64,000 nt of DNA, taken from the NCBI GenBank assembly GCA_027627225.1, contig CM051036.1:36726426-36790425 (forward strand). Direction: 5' to 3'. This DNA comes from Congeria kusceri (lineage: Eukaryota > Mollusca > Bivalvia > Myida > Dreissenidae). How positions within the stretch are numbered: the first letter of the stretch is position 1; every line of letters begins with the position of its first letter. The notes beneath the pieces were generated by a model. The model made no database searches and was not told the DNA's origin. It saw only the letters and a list, made by a program, of their open reading frames with translations. The position numbers and the translations under genes were made by a program. Shown here piece by piece: positions 1 to 22,683 of the stretch.

Positions 1-46
1 TAACTGTGATATTAGAACCGTAACTGGTGGGCGGAGCCTAGTATGC

Positions 47-136
47 AAGCTTATCCTGCAATAAGTAGCGTGCAGTATATTAAATTTCGGGTAGTTTTAA
101 TTTATACCCACTCTACTTATTGCACAGTAAGCTTGC
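47..136. repeat. inverted repeat (hairpin), arms of about 28 bp
   Basis: The left arm begins GCAAGCTTATCC and contains GCAATAAGTAG. The right arm is its reverse complement with a few mismatches (CTACTTATTGC, then GTAAGCTTGC). The loop is about 35 bp. This looks like a tiny foldback element or the solo end of a MITE. Confidence 0.65.
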
Positions 137-285
137 ACATTCAGATCGCATCACGTGACCTTGTCACGACACAGATGCCAGGCATGTCAGACATTATGTG
201 ACGTCTAGGAACTGCCCATGGGATCGGCATCGTAGAAAGTTGCGATGTGATTGTTGAATATGGTATAAAATACTTGTAGCACCCT

Positions 286-356
286 TTGACCTCAATATGT
301 TAATTATTTAACCTTGCCCTGCGGGCTCGTTAAATAACTAAATATTTTGGTCAAAG
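286..356. repeat. imperfect hairpin
   Basis: TTGACC at the left pairs with GGTCAA at the right, and an inner stem TTAATTATTTAAC pairs with GTTAAATAACTAA around a GC-rich loop (TTGCCCTGCGGGCTC). The function is unknown; it could be a small foldback repeat. Confidence 0.6.
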
Positions 357-433
357 TATGCCACAACTATTACATATATGATGGCACCAAATTGCAGACG
401 GTTTTTAACAAAAAAATTTGAAGAAAAGTTTCG

Positions 434-1445
434 GTTATTAGATATGATGGATAAGATATTGGGGTATGTCATTGGGCGGGTGGGTGGTCGGTGTGGCGGC
501 ATCATTTTTTCGTTTCCATTCTCTAACTCGAGAACGGATTGAGCTATTGTAAGGAAAGTTCATATATAGATAACTTATATCGAGACCTCTCTTGGGATTG
601 CATATGGGGTGGGTGGGGTCAAGGTCAATATCACTGTTACTAAAAATAGAAAAATGGTTTCTGCGCAATGACTGAAGAACGCATAAAGAAATGGAACTTC
701 TTACATAGATACCTAATATCGAGACCTCGCTTGGGATTGCATATGGGTTGGGTAAGATCAAGGTCAAGGTCACTGTTACTAAAAATAGAAAAACGGTTTC
801 TGCTTAATAACTTGACAACGCATGGAGATATTTTAATGAAACTTCATACATAAAAACCTCCCTTGGGATTGCATATGGGGTTGGTGGGGTCAAGGTCACT
901 GTTACTAAAAATAGAAAAACGGTTTCCTCTCAATAACCTGAGAACGAATTGAGGTACTTTATGAAACTTCCTACATAGATACCTTATATTGAGACCTCGC
1001 TTGGGATTGCATATACGGTGGGTGGGGTCAGATTCAAGGTCATCATTCACTAAAAATAGAAAAATGGTTTCCGCTGAATAAATTGAGAACACATGGATAT
1101 ATTTTAATGAAACTTCATATGTAGATACCTCATATTAAGACCTCGTTTGGGATTGCATATGGTGTGGGTGGGGTCAAGGTCACCATTAATAAAAATAGAA
1201 AAACAGTTCCCTCTCAATACCAAGAGCACCAATTGAGATATTTTAATGAAACGTTATATGTAGATACCTCATATCTAGACCTCACTTGCAATTGCATATC
1301 AGGTGGTTGGGGTCGTGGTCTAGGTCACCATAACTAAAAAAAACGGTTTCCACTCAATAACTTTAGAACGAATTTAGTATTTTAATGAAACAGCATATGT
1401 AGATACCTTTTTATATTGAGACCTTGCTTTGGATTGCAAGGTCAC
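434..1445. repeat. tandem repeat array, about 140-bp unit, 6-7 copies
   Basis: Each unit contains a form of GACCTCGCTTGGGATTGCAT, then GGGTGGGGTCAAGGTCAC, then ACTAAAAATAGAAAAACGG, CAATAACTTGAGAACG and TTTTAATGAAACTTCATA. Copies drift by substitutions and small indels. A related partial copy lies at 53560-54035. The open frames that cross it come from the periodicity and are not genes. Confidence 0.8.
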
Positions 1446-1979
1446 GGTCACCATTTTCTAGCCATAGGTGTATGACCTTCACCTTACACCCAGAACTTTC
1501 TTTCATGATTGTGCTGACCTGTATGCATTTCGTTCTAAAAAAATTGGTTTTCGTGGAATTTCCACATTTCTTGTATATATTTGGATTGCTGTGTGGTATT
1601 TTACTCATCATTAAATGACATTCAACGTATTGTAGTTAAAAGGTCGACAGATGGCTAACATGTTAGCAGACCCTTTGCCGATAATGAATGCTTGACATTT
1701 GCGGAGACGGGTGCACTATGTTGTTGCCATTTAGATGGTTGGTGGAAGCCAACGGTCTTAAAAGAGGATAATTTCCGAAACCTGTATCGAGAAAACTACT
1801 TCTTTATCTTTGCAAGTAAATAGTCAGCTAACTGAAACAACGAAATGGCCTTCACTGGAAAAAATGGTCACATGTAACATATTTTATATTGTAATATGTG
1901 TTAAATGTGTAACAGAAAAGTGTTTTAGAAAGCGTTCTATTTCCAAACTCCAGTTTTTCCAGTGTTCTTCTCGACAGCA
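1446..1979. other. non-coding, nothing recognised
   Basis: Unique-looking intronic sequence. I see no exon, RNA gene or repeat structure here. Confidence 0.4.
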
Positions 1980-2455
1980 AAATAAGTTGGCACAAAATTT
2001 AACCTACAACTAAAACAGAAGATGTGTTGCGCACAAAAAGGCATAGTACCTTCAAGGTCAAGGTTATACTTATACTTTGAGGTCAGTGGTCAAAATACAG
2101 CACTTTATTATAAAAATACTGCTTGTATGAGCTCTAACTTCCCAATGCATGGAAGAATTTTGAAATAAATGTTAACAAAGATCACACGGTTTGTCGCTAG
2201 CAAGAACTGGATGGCTACCATAAAGATCAAGCTCATACTTTGAGGTCAAAGGTAAAAATAAAGTGCTTTTTTTTCCAAAATAATTTTTTTCGAGTTCTAA
2301 CTTCATTTAAGGATTTCAAAATAATTTGGCACAAAATTTTACCTATAAGATAAAGTGTGTCGCGCGCAAGAACCAGATGGGTACGTTAAAGGTCAAGGTC
2401 ATACTTTGAGGTCAAATGTAAACAAATAAGCGCTTTCGTGTCAAAATACTGCATC
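1980..2455. repeat. degenerate tandem repeat, about 170-bp unit, about 3 copies
   Basis: The words GGCACAAAATTTAACCTA, GCGCACAAGAACCAGATGG-like, AAGGTCAAGGTCATACTTTG and AGGTCAAA recur at about 170-bp spacing, at roughly 1985, 2210 and 2330-2420. Confidence 0.6.
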
Positions 2456-3299
2456 ATACTTCAAGATAATAAAAACTATTTTTGTCCAACCAAAATATAC
2501 TGTGTCAAAGCGGCATGTGAGGGTATTCGTAACATCAGTGACAAAGCTCTATTTATTTAAGATGTTGCCTATCGTGTGCATTCTAAAGATAAATTACAGT
2601 TATTAAAATTGTTGCTTCAAACGTTGATCACACTCTACTTTTCCTATTTACCTGTATGTAACCGAAATATTCAAATGAGTTTCCTGGACTAAGAACACTA
2701 AATTCATGCGCTCTACAGGCTATTTTGGCTGGTTATGGCAATATTTTATTTCCTGTCACGATGCTTCGTTTGAACAAATAAACAACGAATTACTACAATG
2801 TATTTAGTGCTTTATGTTTAACTGTAATTATAAGGAATTCGATAGCACGCATCATATGACCTACTTTTTGTCTCTGCAGGCGACATTACCGTGACTACGA
2901 ATTGATACGCTACATCGGCAGTTTTGTCATTTGGATTGTTAACTGTTATGCACATGTGAGGGGTGTTAGGAATGTTTCGGGACAAGTGTTATCATTTACG
3001 TAATTTTTCATATATTTTTGTACGAAAAATTTCCAGAAATATGGGTACATGTATGTTCAGTCACCGTAGAAACGTTATTTGGGCATAAGATGGACAATTT
3101 TGATTGCGTATTACATAATAGTAAGGTCGTTGACATAGAATGGCTTGCACAAAAATCTACATGTTCGCTACTAACACAGTACACAAAAATTAAGCGATTA
3201 TCGTATACAAATTATCGAAATAGAAGCAGCCTGACGTCACATTGATTTCAAGTTGCAAAGGATAATTGATTCGATGATCTCACAAGCTGGTCTTTACAG
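2456..3299. other. non-coding, nothing recognised
   Basis: Intronic sequence with no supported exon. A short open frame at 3018-3245 shows no family signature and no good splice context. Confidence 0.4.
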
Positions 3300-4091
3300 T
3301 GACCCGGATTTCCATCTTCAGCGAGGTCAAATAACATACTAGCATACCACTACATCAATCTGACCCGGATTTCCATTTCAACGAGGTCAAATAACATACT
3401 AGCATACCACTACATCAATCTGACCCGGATTTCCATCTTCAACGAGCTCAAATAACATACTAGCGTACCACTACATCAATCTGACCCGGATTTCCATCTT
3501 CAACGAGGTCAAATAACATACTAGCATACCACTACATCAATCTGACCCGGATTTCCATCTTCAACGAGGACAAATAACATACTAGCGTACCACTACATCA
3601 ATCTGACCCGGATTTCCATCTTCAACGAGGTCAAATAACATACTAGCGTACCACTACATCAATCTGACCCGGATGTCCATCTTCAGCGAGGTCAAATAAC
3701 ATACTAGCATACCACTACATCAATCTGACCCGGATTTCCATCTTCAACGAGGACAAATAACATACTAGCATACCAGTACATCAATCTGACCCGGATTTCC
3801 ATCTTCAACGAGGACAAATAACATACTAGCATACCACTACATCAATCTGACCCGGATTTCCATCTTCAACGAGGACAAATAACATACTAGCATACCACTA
3901 CATCAATCTGACCCGGATTTCCATCTTCAACGAGGACAAATAACATACTAGCATACCACTACATCAATCTGACCCGGATTTCCATCTTCAACGAGGACAA
4001 ATAACATACTAGCATACCACTACATCAATCTGACCCAGATGTCCATCTTCAACGAGGTCAAATAACATACTAGCATACCACTACATCAATC
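3300..4091. repeat. minisatellite, 61-bp unit x 13
   Basis: Thirteen head-to-tail copies begin TGACCCGGATTTCCATCTTC and end CCACTACATCAATC. The second copy is 60 bp and the rest are 61 bp. Copies are nearly identical, with recurring variants (ACGAGGTCA versus ACGAGGACA; TAGCATACC versus TAGCGTACC). The run of GAGGACA-type copies in the second half suggests recent expansion of a sub-block. It lies in the intron just before the first visible cyclase exon. Confidence 0.97.
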
Positions 4092-4396
4092 CGACTAATG
4101 TGCACATTCTTCCTACGTACTTTAGGATTTGATTTTAATCAAACCAATACAATTATATCCTTTAGTAATGGATATTCAGGTTCATTTTAAAAAATGTTTG
4201 TTTTGAAGTAAAATGTACTTTTAATTCACTTTATTCAAGTTTCTTTCTTGCCAACAGTCTTTCGATGCTATCAGCGTTTTGATTTTCTTTCTTGTACAAA
4301 ATCGACAGTCATCGCCTCTGATGATAGCCCTACTTTTAAAGCAGATATGTGAAGGCAATGTCAATTATCTTACAAGGACCAATGCACTGTTTACAG
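4092..4396. other. intron end before the first visible cyclase exon
   Basis: The sequence ends in the acceptor TGTTTACAG at 4396. A second strong acceptor-like site (TTTCTTTCTTGCCAACAG) ends at 4257 and is followed by codons reading SFDAIS, which resembles the start of the preceding cyclase exon but loses the family match at once (see findings). Confidence 0.5.
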
Positions 4397-15960
<11,564 letters not shown>

Positions 15961-16415
15961 GCAGATTGTGTATGTAGTTCAGTACAGAGCGGGAGGGGAT
16001 ATCAGGAGCGTCATGTTCAAGAAACGACACGAGTTTTGAAAATTGTTTATGAAAGAGACATTTTGTTTATCATTTATTATCTCGAAATTCAGAAAGCTAC
16101 AAATATATGGTAGAATAGTAAAATGGCAGTGACCTATCCATGATGGTAATGTTATCGGACACTACTACTGAGTGAAAGGCTTCTAGAGAAATGTACATTT
16201 TAAGTGTTTGACAACATTTACTTGAACACCATTCTTTGAAAGAGATTTGATACTGAAGCCTTGTTAAACATATTTCATCGCTTATAAAAACGATTGATAA
16301 AATGCTTAGAAGTGTGGTTACGCGAACGTGAAAACTGCCTTTGGCGGAAATTGTCTAATGCTGCTGTGCATTTGTGTGGTCATGAGATTAAATAAAACAC
16401 ATTTTACCTTTCATT
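15961..16415 (+). other. 3' UTR of gene 1 with poly(A) signal
   Basis: Non-coding sequence after the stop. A canonical AATAAA lies at 16391-16396, so cleavage is expected roughly 15-25 bp later. The exact end is inferred. Confidence 0.6.
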
Positions 16416-16722
16416 AATATTCAGTCTTTTAATATTGAGGGAAAGATTTTCTTATATTTTTAAACACTGGTCTTTATTGCTGTATAAAAGCTTCGAAATG
16501 CCATTTCAAATGGAACAGTAAAACCACGTGCTTTATAGATTTTATTGTCAATTACGCTGCAGTCACGTTCACAAATGCCTCACTGTGGTCTCCCCTGCTT
16601 CACTGTATTACTGGCATTTGGCGTTGTGTCTGTCCGATAGACCTGTGACCTCACGCTCTAAGCATTATTGGTATGCGCTTCTTTCCAGCATAGCTCACAA
16701 TTGTTGATTTAACATCGCATTG
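16416..16722. other. intergenic, nothing recognised
   Basis: Short unique stretch between the gene 1 3' UTR and the next mobile element. Confidence 0.4.
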
Positions 16723-18790
16723 AGGTTAGATACCAGTAAATCAATGTGTTTCCCTCCGTTTTACAATCGAAATATAGACTTTTACTAGAGTTCCTTTTTA
16801 GCTTGACTATTCGAAGAATAGATGAGCTTTCCTATTACCCCTGGCGTCGGCGTCAGCGTACGCGTCCACGTCTGAATTTGGTTAAAGTTTTTATTCAAAA
16901 GTCTTGTAACTTCAAAACTACAAAAGTTATTCACTTGAATCTTGGAATATACCTTTGTCATCAACTCCAGTGTCAGGGGCAACATTCCCCATAACTCTGT
17001 TTTGTATTTTGACAGAGTTATGCCCCTTTTTCACATAGATTTTCTGGTTAAAGTTTATATTCAAAAGTTTTGTAACTTCAAAACTACATAAGTTATTCAC
17101 TTGAAACTTGGAACTAACCTTTGTCATCAACTCCAGTGTCAGGGACAACATTCCCCATAACTCTGTTTAGTATTTTGACACATATATGCCAGTTTTTCAC
17201 TTAGAATTTCTGGTTTAAGTTTATATTCAAAAGTTTAGTAACTTCATAACTACATAAGTTATGCACTTGAAACTTGGAACTAACCTTTGTCATCAACTCC
17301 AGTATCAAGGGCAACATTCCCCATAACTCCGTTTTGTATTTGACAGAGTTATGCCCCTTTTTCACAGAGTATTTCTGGTTAAAGTTAATATTCAAAAGTT
17401 TGGTAACTTCAATACTACAAAAGCTATTCACTTGAAACGTGGAATATACCTTTGTCATCAACTCCACTATCAGGGTGAACATTCCCCATAACTCTATTTT
17501 GTATTTTGATAGAGTTATGTCCCGTTTTCAAATAGATGTTAAGTTTAAAGTTTATATTCAAAAGTTTGGTAACTTCAAAAGTACATAAGTTCTTCACTTG
17601 AAACTTGGAACTAACCTTTATCATCAACTCTAGTACTAGGGGCAACATTACCCATATTAAACTATGTTTTGTATTTTGACAGTGTTATGCCCCCTTTTCA
17701 CTTAGATTTTCTGTTTAAAGTTTATATTCAAAAGTTTGGTAACTTCAAAACTACATAAGTTATTCACTTGAAACTTGGAACTAACCTTTGTCATCAACTC
17801 TAGTATCAGGGGCAACATTACCCATAACTATGTTTTGTATTTTGACAGAGTTATGCCCCTTTGTCACTTAGATTTTCTGGTTAAAGTTTATATTCAAAAA
17901 TTTTGTTACTTCAATACTACAAAAGCTATTCACTTGAAACTTGGAATCTACCTTTGTCATCAACTCCACTATCAGGGTGAACATTCCCCATAACTTTATT
18001 TTGTATTTTGATAGAGTTACGTCCCTTTTTCACATAGATTTTCTGTTTAAAGTTTATATTCAAATGTTTTGTAACTTCAAAACTACATAAGTTATTCACT
18101 TAAACAACTTGGAACTAAACTTTGTCATCAACTCTAGTATCAGGGGCAACATTTCTCATAACTATGTTTTGTATTTTGACAGAGTTATGCCCCTGTTTCA
18201 CTTAGATTTTCTGGTTAAAGTTTATATTCAAAAGTTTTGTTACTTCAAAACTACATAAGTTATTCACTTGAAACTTGGAACTAACCTTTGTCATCATCTC
18301 TAGTATCAGGGGCAACATTACCCATAACTCTGTTTTGTATTGTGACAGAGTTAGCCCACTTTTTACACAGACTTTGTGGTTAAAGTTTTTGTTCCAATAA
18401 TTTATAAACTATACAAGGCTTCACTTAAAAATATTGTATTTGAACAAATTTATGCCCCTTTCACTATCCTAAACATGTACCAACTGAAATTCTTCGAATA
18501 GTCGAGCGTGCTGTCCTCTGACAGCTCTTGTTTCTTCTGCTATGAAAAGCATTTAGCAATGTCAGACCTGCCTTTTGTGGTTGTTTCTAATATGCTCTGT
18601 GTGTTTGGAACATCTGCATTCAGGTGAGACGCATTTTCTTAGAAGTAACATGCCATATATTTTTATTGCAATTTTCAGAAGAGGAAAGTTTCATCTTTTA
18701 ACAGACACCAAGCTTGCACAATCTGAAATCTGAAAGTTCGCCGTTTTATAATGGGACCCTATGGGAATTGGATTTACTGGCATTTAACCT
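16723..18790. mobile_element. MITE (copy A) interrupted by a nested element
   Basis: Inverted ends: AGGTTAGATACCAGTAAATC at 16723-16742 and, reverse-complemented, AGGTTAAATGCCAGTAAATC at 18771-18790. If the element starts at GGTT, TTGA flanks it on both sides and could be a 4-bp target duplication. The right part (CTGCCTTTTGTGGTTGTTTC, GCATTTTCTTAGAAGTAACA, CGTTTTATAATGGGACCCTA) matches the uninterrupted copy B at 28279-28717. The element at 16801-18507 sits inside. Confidence 0.85.
16801..18507. mobile_element. nested inverted-repeat element with ~166-bp array (9 copies)
   Basis: Inverted ends: GCTTGACTATTCGAAGAAT at 16801-16819 and ATTCTTCGAATAGTCGAGC at 18489-18507 (one mismatch). Nine units of about 166 bp contain GTTAAAGTTTATATTCAAAA, TACATAAGTTATTCACTTGA, ACCTTTGTCATCAACTC and ACAGAGTTATGCCCC. 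It is non-coding. It interrupts an older MITE. Confidence 0.88.
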
Positions 18791-19947
18791 TGAATTTTCA
18801 CACAAAACGAAAGTGAAAGTAGCTTTTTATAATAAACACGCTAAACATCGTTAAACACGAACTACTGTTATTTCATTTAACAGAAATATATTCTACTATC
18901 AGTATTAACTGAACATCAGACTGATAAACGGTATCAATAAAGTCATTTCATGAAACAACTTTCATACGCGGGATTACTTCATGCGTAAGCACATTTCGCC
19001 GTTTGGGGCGAAATGATGCGGTTAAGTACAGAGGTTTGGCGTATGACGTCATCCTCTGTGTATAGAATGGGCATTGGGAGATCACTGTGAGGAGATCGCC
19101 ACTTTCCAAATACGTCACATGGATGACTGTAAATTAGTTATGAAACACGACATGTGATTGGTCCATGAAACGTGATCGACCATTGGTCAGGTTGAGGCGC
19201 ATGATACAATCGGAAGTTAATCAGACGACCCATATTCACACTCGGTAACCATGTCCGGTATCTATGTCGGGTTCGGTCAAGTGAGGTAACGCACCACTAA
19301 TAATGGTTAAACAATTTTAACATATAAAGCTTCCTCATTATTAATGTAGATATATAAATTTATTTCAACATAAAATCGGTATAATCACATAGCACATACA
19401 CCATGACATGCAAACAAATAAATATTGTATGGATTGAAAGTGCCAATTGTATGTTCAAAGTAATAGTAATAATAATAATAATAATTATTATTATTATTTA
19501 AAAAAATATACATTAAAATGTGTTAGTCCATTTTTAATGTGATTGCGCAACAAAAAGTACAGATAGTCGCAATAAATTTGATATAATGTTCCTGCATCGC
19601 GATTTTGATGCTTAAAGCTACTCCCATATTATAATAATTGTTTTTGAAAAGTTGGGCGCTAAACACCAGGAAATGCTCCCTCCTGAAAACTGTGCATTGT
19701 CTACATTGAGGTAATTTCAGTGGAAATAATATGACTTAAATTCCATATGCCCTCTTTTAAATGCAAATGCATATCGTATATGCTGTAAATGGCTACTTAA
19801 AACAGATTATTATTTTAAAAAGAATACAAAATATGATAAGCTACTATTAATTGACAACTATGGTATTATTAATCAATATCATAATACGATGTATACAATT
19901 GCATTAAAATCATCTATAGTCTGACGCTACTATATTATCCGCTGACG
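18791..19947. other. intergenic, nothing recognised
   Basis: AT-rich. A short (TAA/TTA) palindromic run lies at 19462-19500. No gene or known repeat seen. Confidence 0.45.
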
Positions 19948-20305
19948 GGATCTGATGACTTCGCATTAGGGGTCACGTTCAGATGACCTTTTCAGGAGCC
20001 AATCAAACTGTTGCCTTCAAAATGTTGCGGTATAACTTCATATATAAAGCACAAATACTATGCACGAAATTAAGGTGAACTTTGGATGTTTACTCGCCTA
20101 AGGTACCACTATATCCATTGTTATCCGCGTGAAAATTACCTGTAAATGATTTAGTCTCGAGGATCAGCTGGAAATGCATAATTTTTCCAAAACCGTGGCC
20201 AAACTTTGCTGTGCAAAAGGCAATTTCATTGGGCGCAGCAGGGCTGATATTTTATTGTTCGGAAGGTCATTTGAACGTGACCTGTAATACGATGTCTTCA
20301 GATCC
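19948..20305. mobile_element. MITE-like element with ~45-bp inverted ends
   Basis: The left end starts GGATCTGATGACTTCGCATT and runs through GGTCACGTTCAGATGACCTT. The right end is its reverse complement with a few changes (AAGGTCATTTGAACGTGACC, then TCAGATCC). Length 358 bp; no coding capacity. Confidence 0.75.
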
Positions 20306-20878
20306 TAACATGTTAGAATTTGGTATTAATGAGATTGCAATGTATAATAATTATAATGATGAACATTTGTAAATAAAAACAGCACATAACAACAACAACA
20401 CAAACAAACGCACGCGCGCATACACACGCACGCACGCACACACACACACACACACACACACTGTAACGACGAAGAACATATAGTTTAGTGTAGATGGCTA
20501 ATTTACATGATTAATTATGTTGCCTAATGGCCGTAATTAAAGTTAAAGGGGGACAAGTATTTTGCACGTGTATTTTAAACATTGGACTAGGCTCCCTTTT
20601 CATATACATGAATCGCGTAATATCGTGATCCAAGTCTGTAATATCAAAATTTTAGCAGATAAACGCTGTCTTAATTCAGTCAAGTAAATAAAATAAAAAC
20701 TTTGTTTTATTTATGCCACGTATGGTGACAAAGTTATGCATGAGAAAACTAAATGTTTTTCTTTAAAATTTTACAGCATTTTAAAGGTCAACTTTTCATG
20801 AAAATAAATAATCATACTATTAAACATAAAAATAATCTATTCACACGTTTCACTTCGTTTACGATAACCTACGGAATC
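20306..20878. other. intergenic with (CA)n microsatellite
   Basis: A CA/CG-rich dinucleotide run lies at about 20395-20461. The remainder is unique AT-rich sequence. Confidence 0.6.
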
Positions 20879-22010
20879 CGGTTAATGCCATATGAAATAT
20901 CGTGCCTATTACGGCAAGGGCGAGACACGAAAATTGCGCGAAACACCAAGCGTGACACGATATTCCTGCGAGACACGAAGCGAGGCACGATATTGTAACA
21001 CGAGATCTCGCACTGTCGCAGTATCCCGTACCACGATATCTCGCGGCATAATATCGTGTCTCGCTTCCTATTTCGCGCAATTCTCGTGTCTCGCTTTGTG
21101 TCTCGCGGTAAAATATCGGGCCTCGCTTCGTGTCTCGCGCAATTCTCGTGCCTCGCGTTTAGAGGTCGAGGCACGAGATGCACAGCGAGACACGAAGCGA
21201 TACACGATATTCAGGCGAGACACGAAGCGAGGCACGATGTTATATTGTTCAAATATCGCCCGAATCTCGAGTATCGCGGTAAATGTTCAAACCACGATAC
21301 TCGAAACAAGAAGCGAGACACGAGAATCGGGCGACACACGAAGCGAGGCACGATATTGTATCGTTCAAATATCGCCCGAATATCGAGTATCGCCTGAATA
21401 TCGTGCCTCGCTTCGCATCTCGTGTCTCGACCTTTGATCGCAAGGCACGAGAATTTCGCGAGACACGAAGCGAGGCACGATATTTTACCGCGAGACACGA
21501 TACTCGATAATCGTGCGATATTTGAACGATACAATATCGTGCATCGCTTCGTGTCTCGCGCAATTCTCGCGTCTCGCTTCGTGTTTCGTGTATCGCGGTT
21601 TGAAATCTACCGCGAGACACGAGAATCGGGCGATATTTGAACGATATAATATCGTGCCTCGCTTCGTGTCTCGCCTGAATATCGTGTATCGCTTCGTGTC
21701 TCGCTTCGCATATCGTGTCTCGACCTTTGAACGCGAGGCACGAGAATTGCGCGAGACACAAAGCGAGGCACGATATTTTAACGCGAGACATGAAGCGAGA
21801 CACGAGAATTGCGCGAAACGCCAAGCGAGACACGATATTTAACCGCGAGATTTCGTGGTATGGGATACTGCGACGGTGCGAGATATCGTTTTACAATATC
21901 GTGCCTCGCTTCATGTCTCGCGGGAATATCGTGTCTCGCTTCGTGTTTCGCGCAATTTTCGTGCCTCGCTTTCAAGGGTCGAGACACGATATTTCATATG
22001 GCCTAACCTA
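20879..22010. repeat. 1.1 kb near-perfect palindrome of CpG-dense units
   Basis: The two halves are reverse complements over almost their whole length. GGTTAATGCCATATGAAATA at 20879 pairs with TATTTCATATGGCCTAACC ending at about 22010, and landmarks pair in order (GTCGCAGTATCCCGTACCAC near 21013 with its reverse complement near 21870). The centre is near 21438-21445. Each half is built from short words in both orientations (CGAGACACGAAGCGAGGCAC, ATATCGTGCCTCGCTTCGTG, TCAAATATCGCCCGA). It is GC- and CpG-rich in an AT-rich region. Open frames here are artefacts. Confidence 0.93.
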
Positions 22011-22683
22011 ACCAAATTAAATTGAAAATTTTACGTTAGTGCCTTTAACAGAACTGCATACGATAACAAGTTAAGGATTGAACTATTTGTCGCACCATCA
22101 AATTCGAGCTGGTTATGTTATTATTTTTTTATAACATTGGTCAACACGTAGATATATATCTAGTCTAGATGAGATCTACTAGGTCTAATCTCATTCTAAT
22201 ATGTGACACAGCGGTCACAACACTTATTTAGTAGAAAATAACCTACATTTAAACACATGACGTCATCGCCGCTATTACGTCATGATTACGTCAGGTTAAA
22301 ATAATAGTGGACGAATTTTCTTGGAAATTTCTACGACATAAAATTCTTCTGGTAATGGCGAAAAAAAACTAAGTTGCTTTCCAGTTTTCTCGTTGTTATC
22401 CTTAAAACTTGACCACCACATTGTGACAATACACTTAATGTTTAGAAAGCCATGCTGTGTATTATTGTGAATGTAATAGCCTGTTTTCCTGTCTATTCGG
22501 CCACTTAAGAATATAAACAACCGTATACGATTAACGAAAGTAATATAAACAATATAACACTAAATATTTAACGAAACATATATCAGAAACACGATTAAAT
22601 GTTAACTTTCACCGAAAGCGGCTTGTTTACAAATATTTACCTCGTTTAGCATTTGACAGTTAGAAGTCTGGATCACTTTGGCG
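22011..22683. other. intergenic
   Basis: No gene. It contains one outlying copy of the Tigger end motif (CCTGTCTATTCGGCCAC at 22488-22504). Confidence 0.5.

Larger units (their letters stand above)
1..433. other. left-edge non-coding, probably intron of gene 1
   Basis: No coding exon was found here. Because gene 1 enters the window from the left, this is probably intronic. The stretch contains two inverted repeats, listed separately, and otherwise plain AT-rich sequence. Confidence 0.5.

Noticed and set aside
3300..4091. CRISPR-like look of regular repeats
   Set aside because: There are no variable spacers. The units are contiguous and the context is a eukaryotic intron.
16785..17993. Several similar minus- and plus-strand frames
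   Set aside because: They are copies of one frame through the 166-bp tandem units of a non-coding element.
20892..22011. Many overlapping open frames of 60-194 codons on both strands, rich in Arg, His and Ser
   Set aside because: They arise from the palindromic short-word repeat. All frames read the same few words and none shows a domain.
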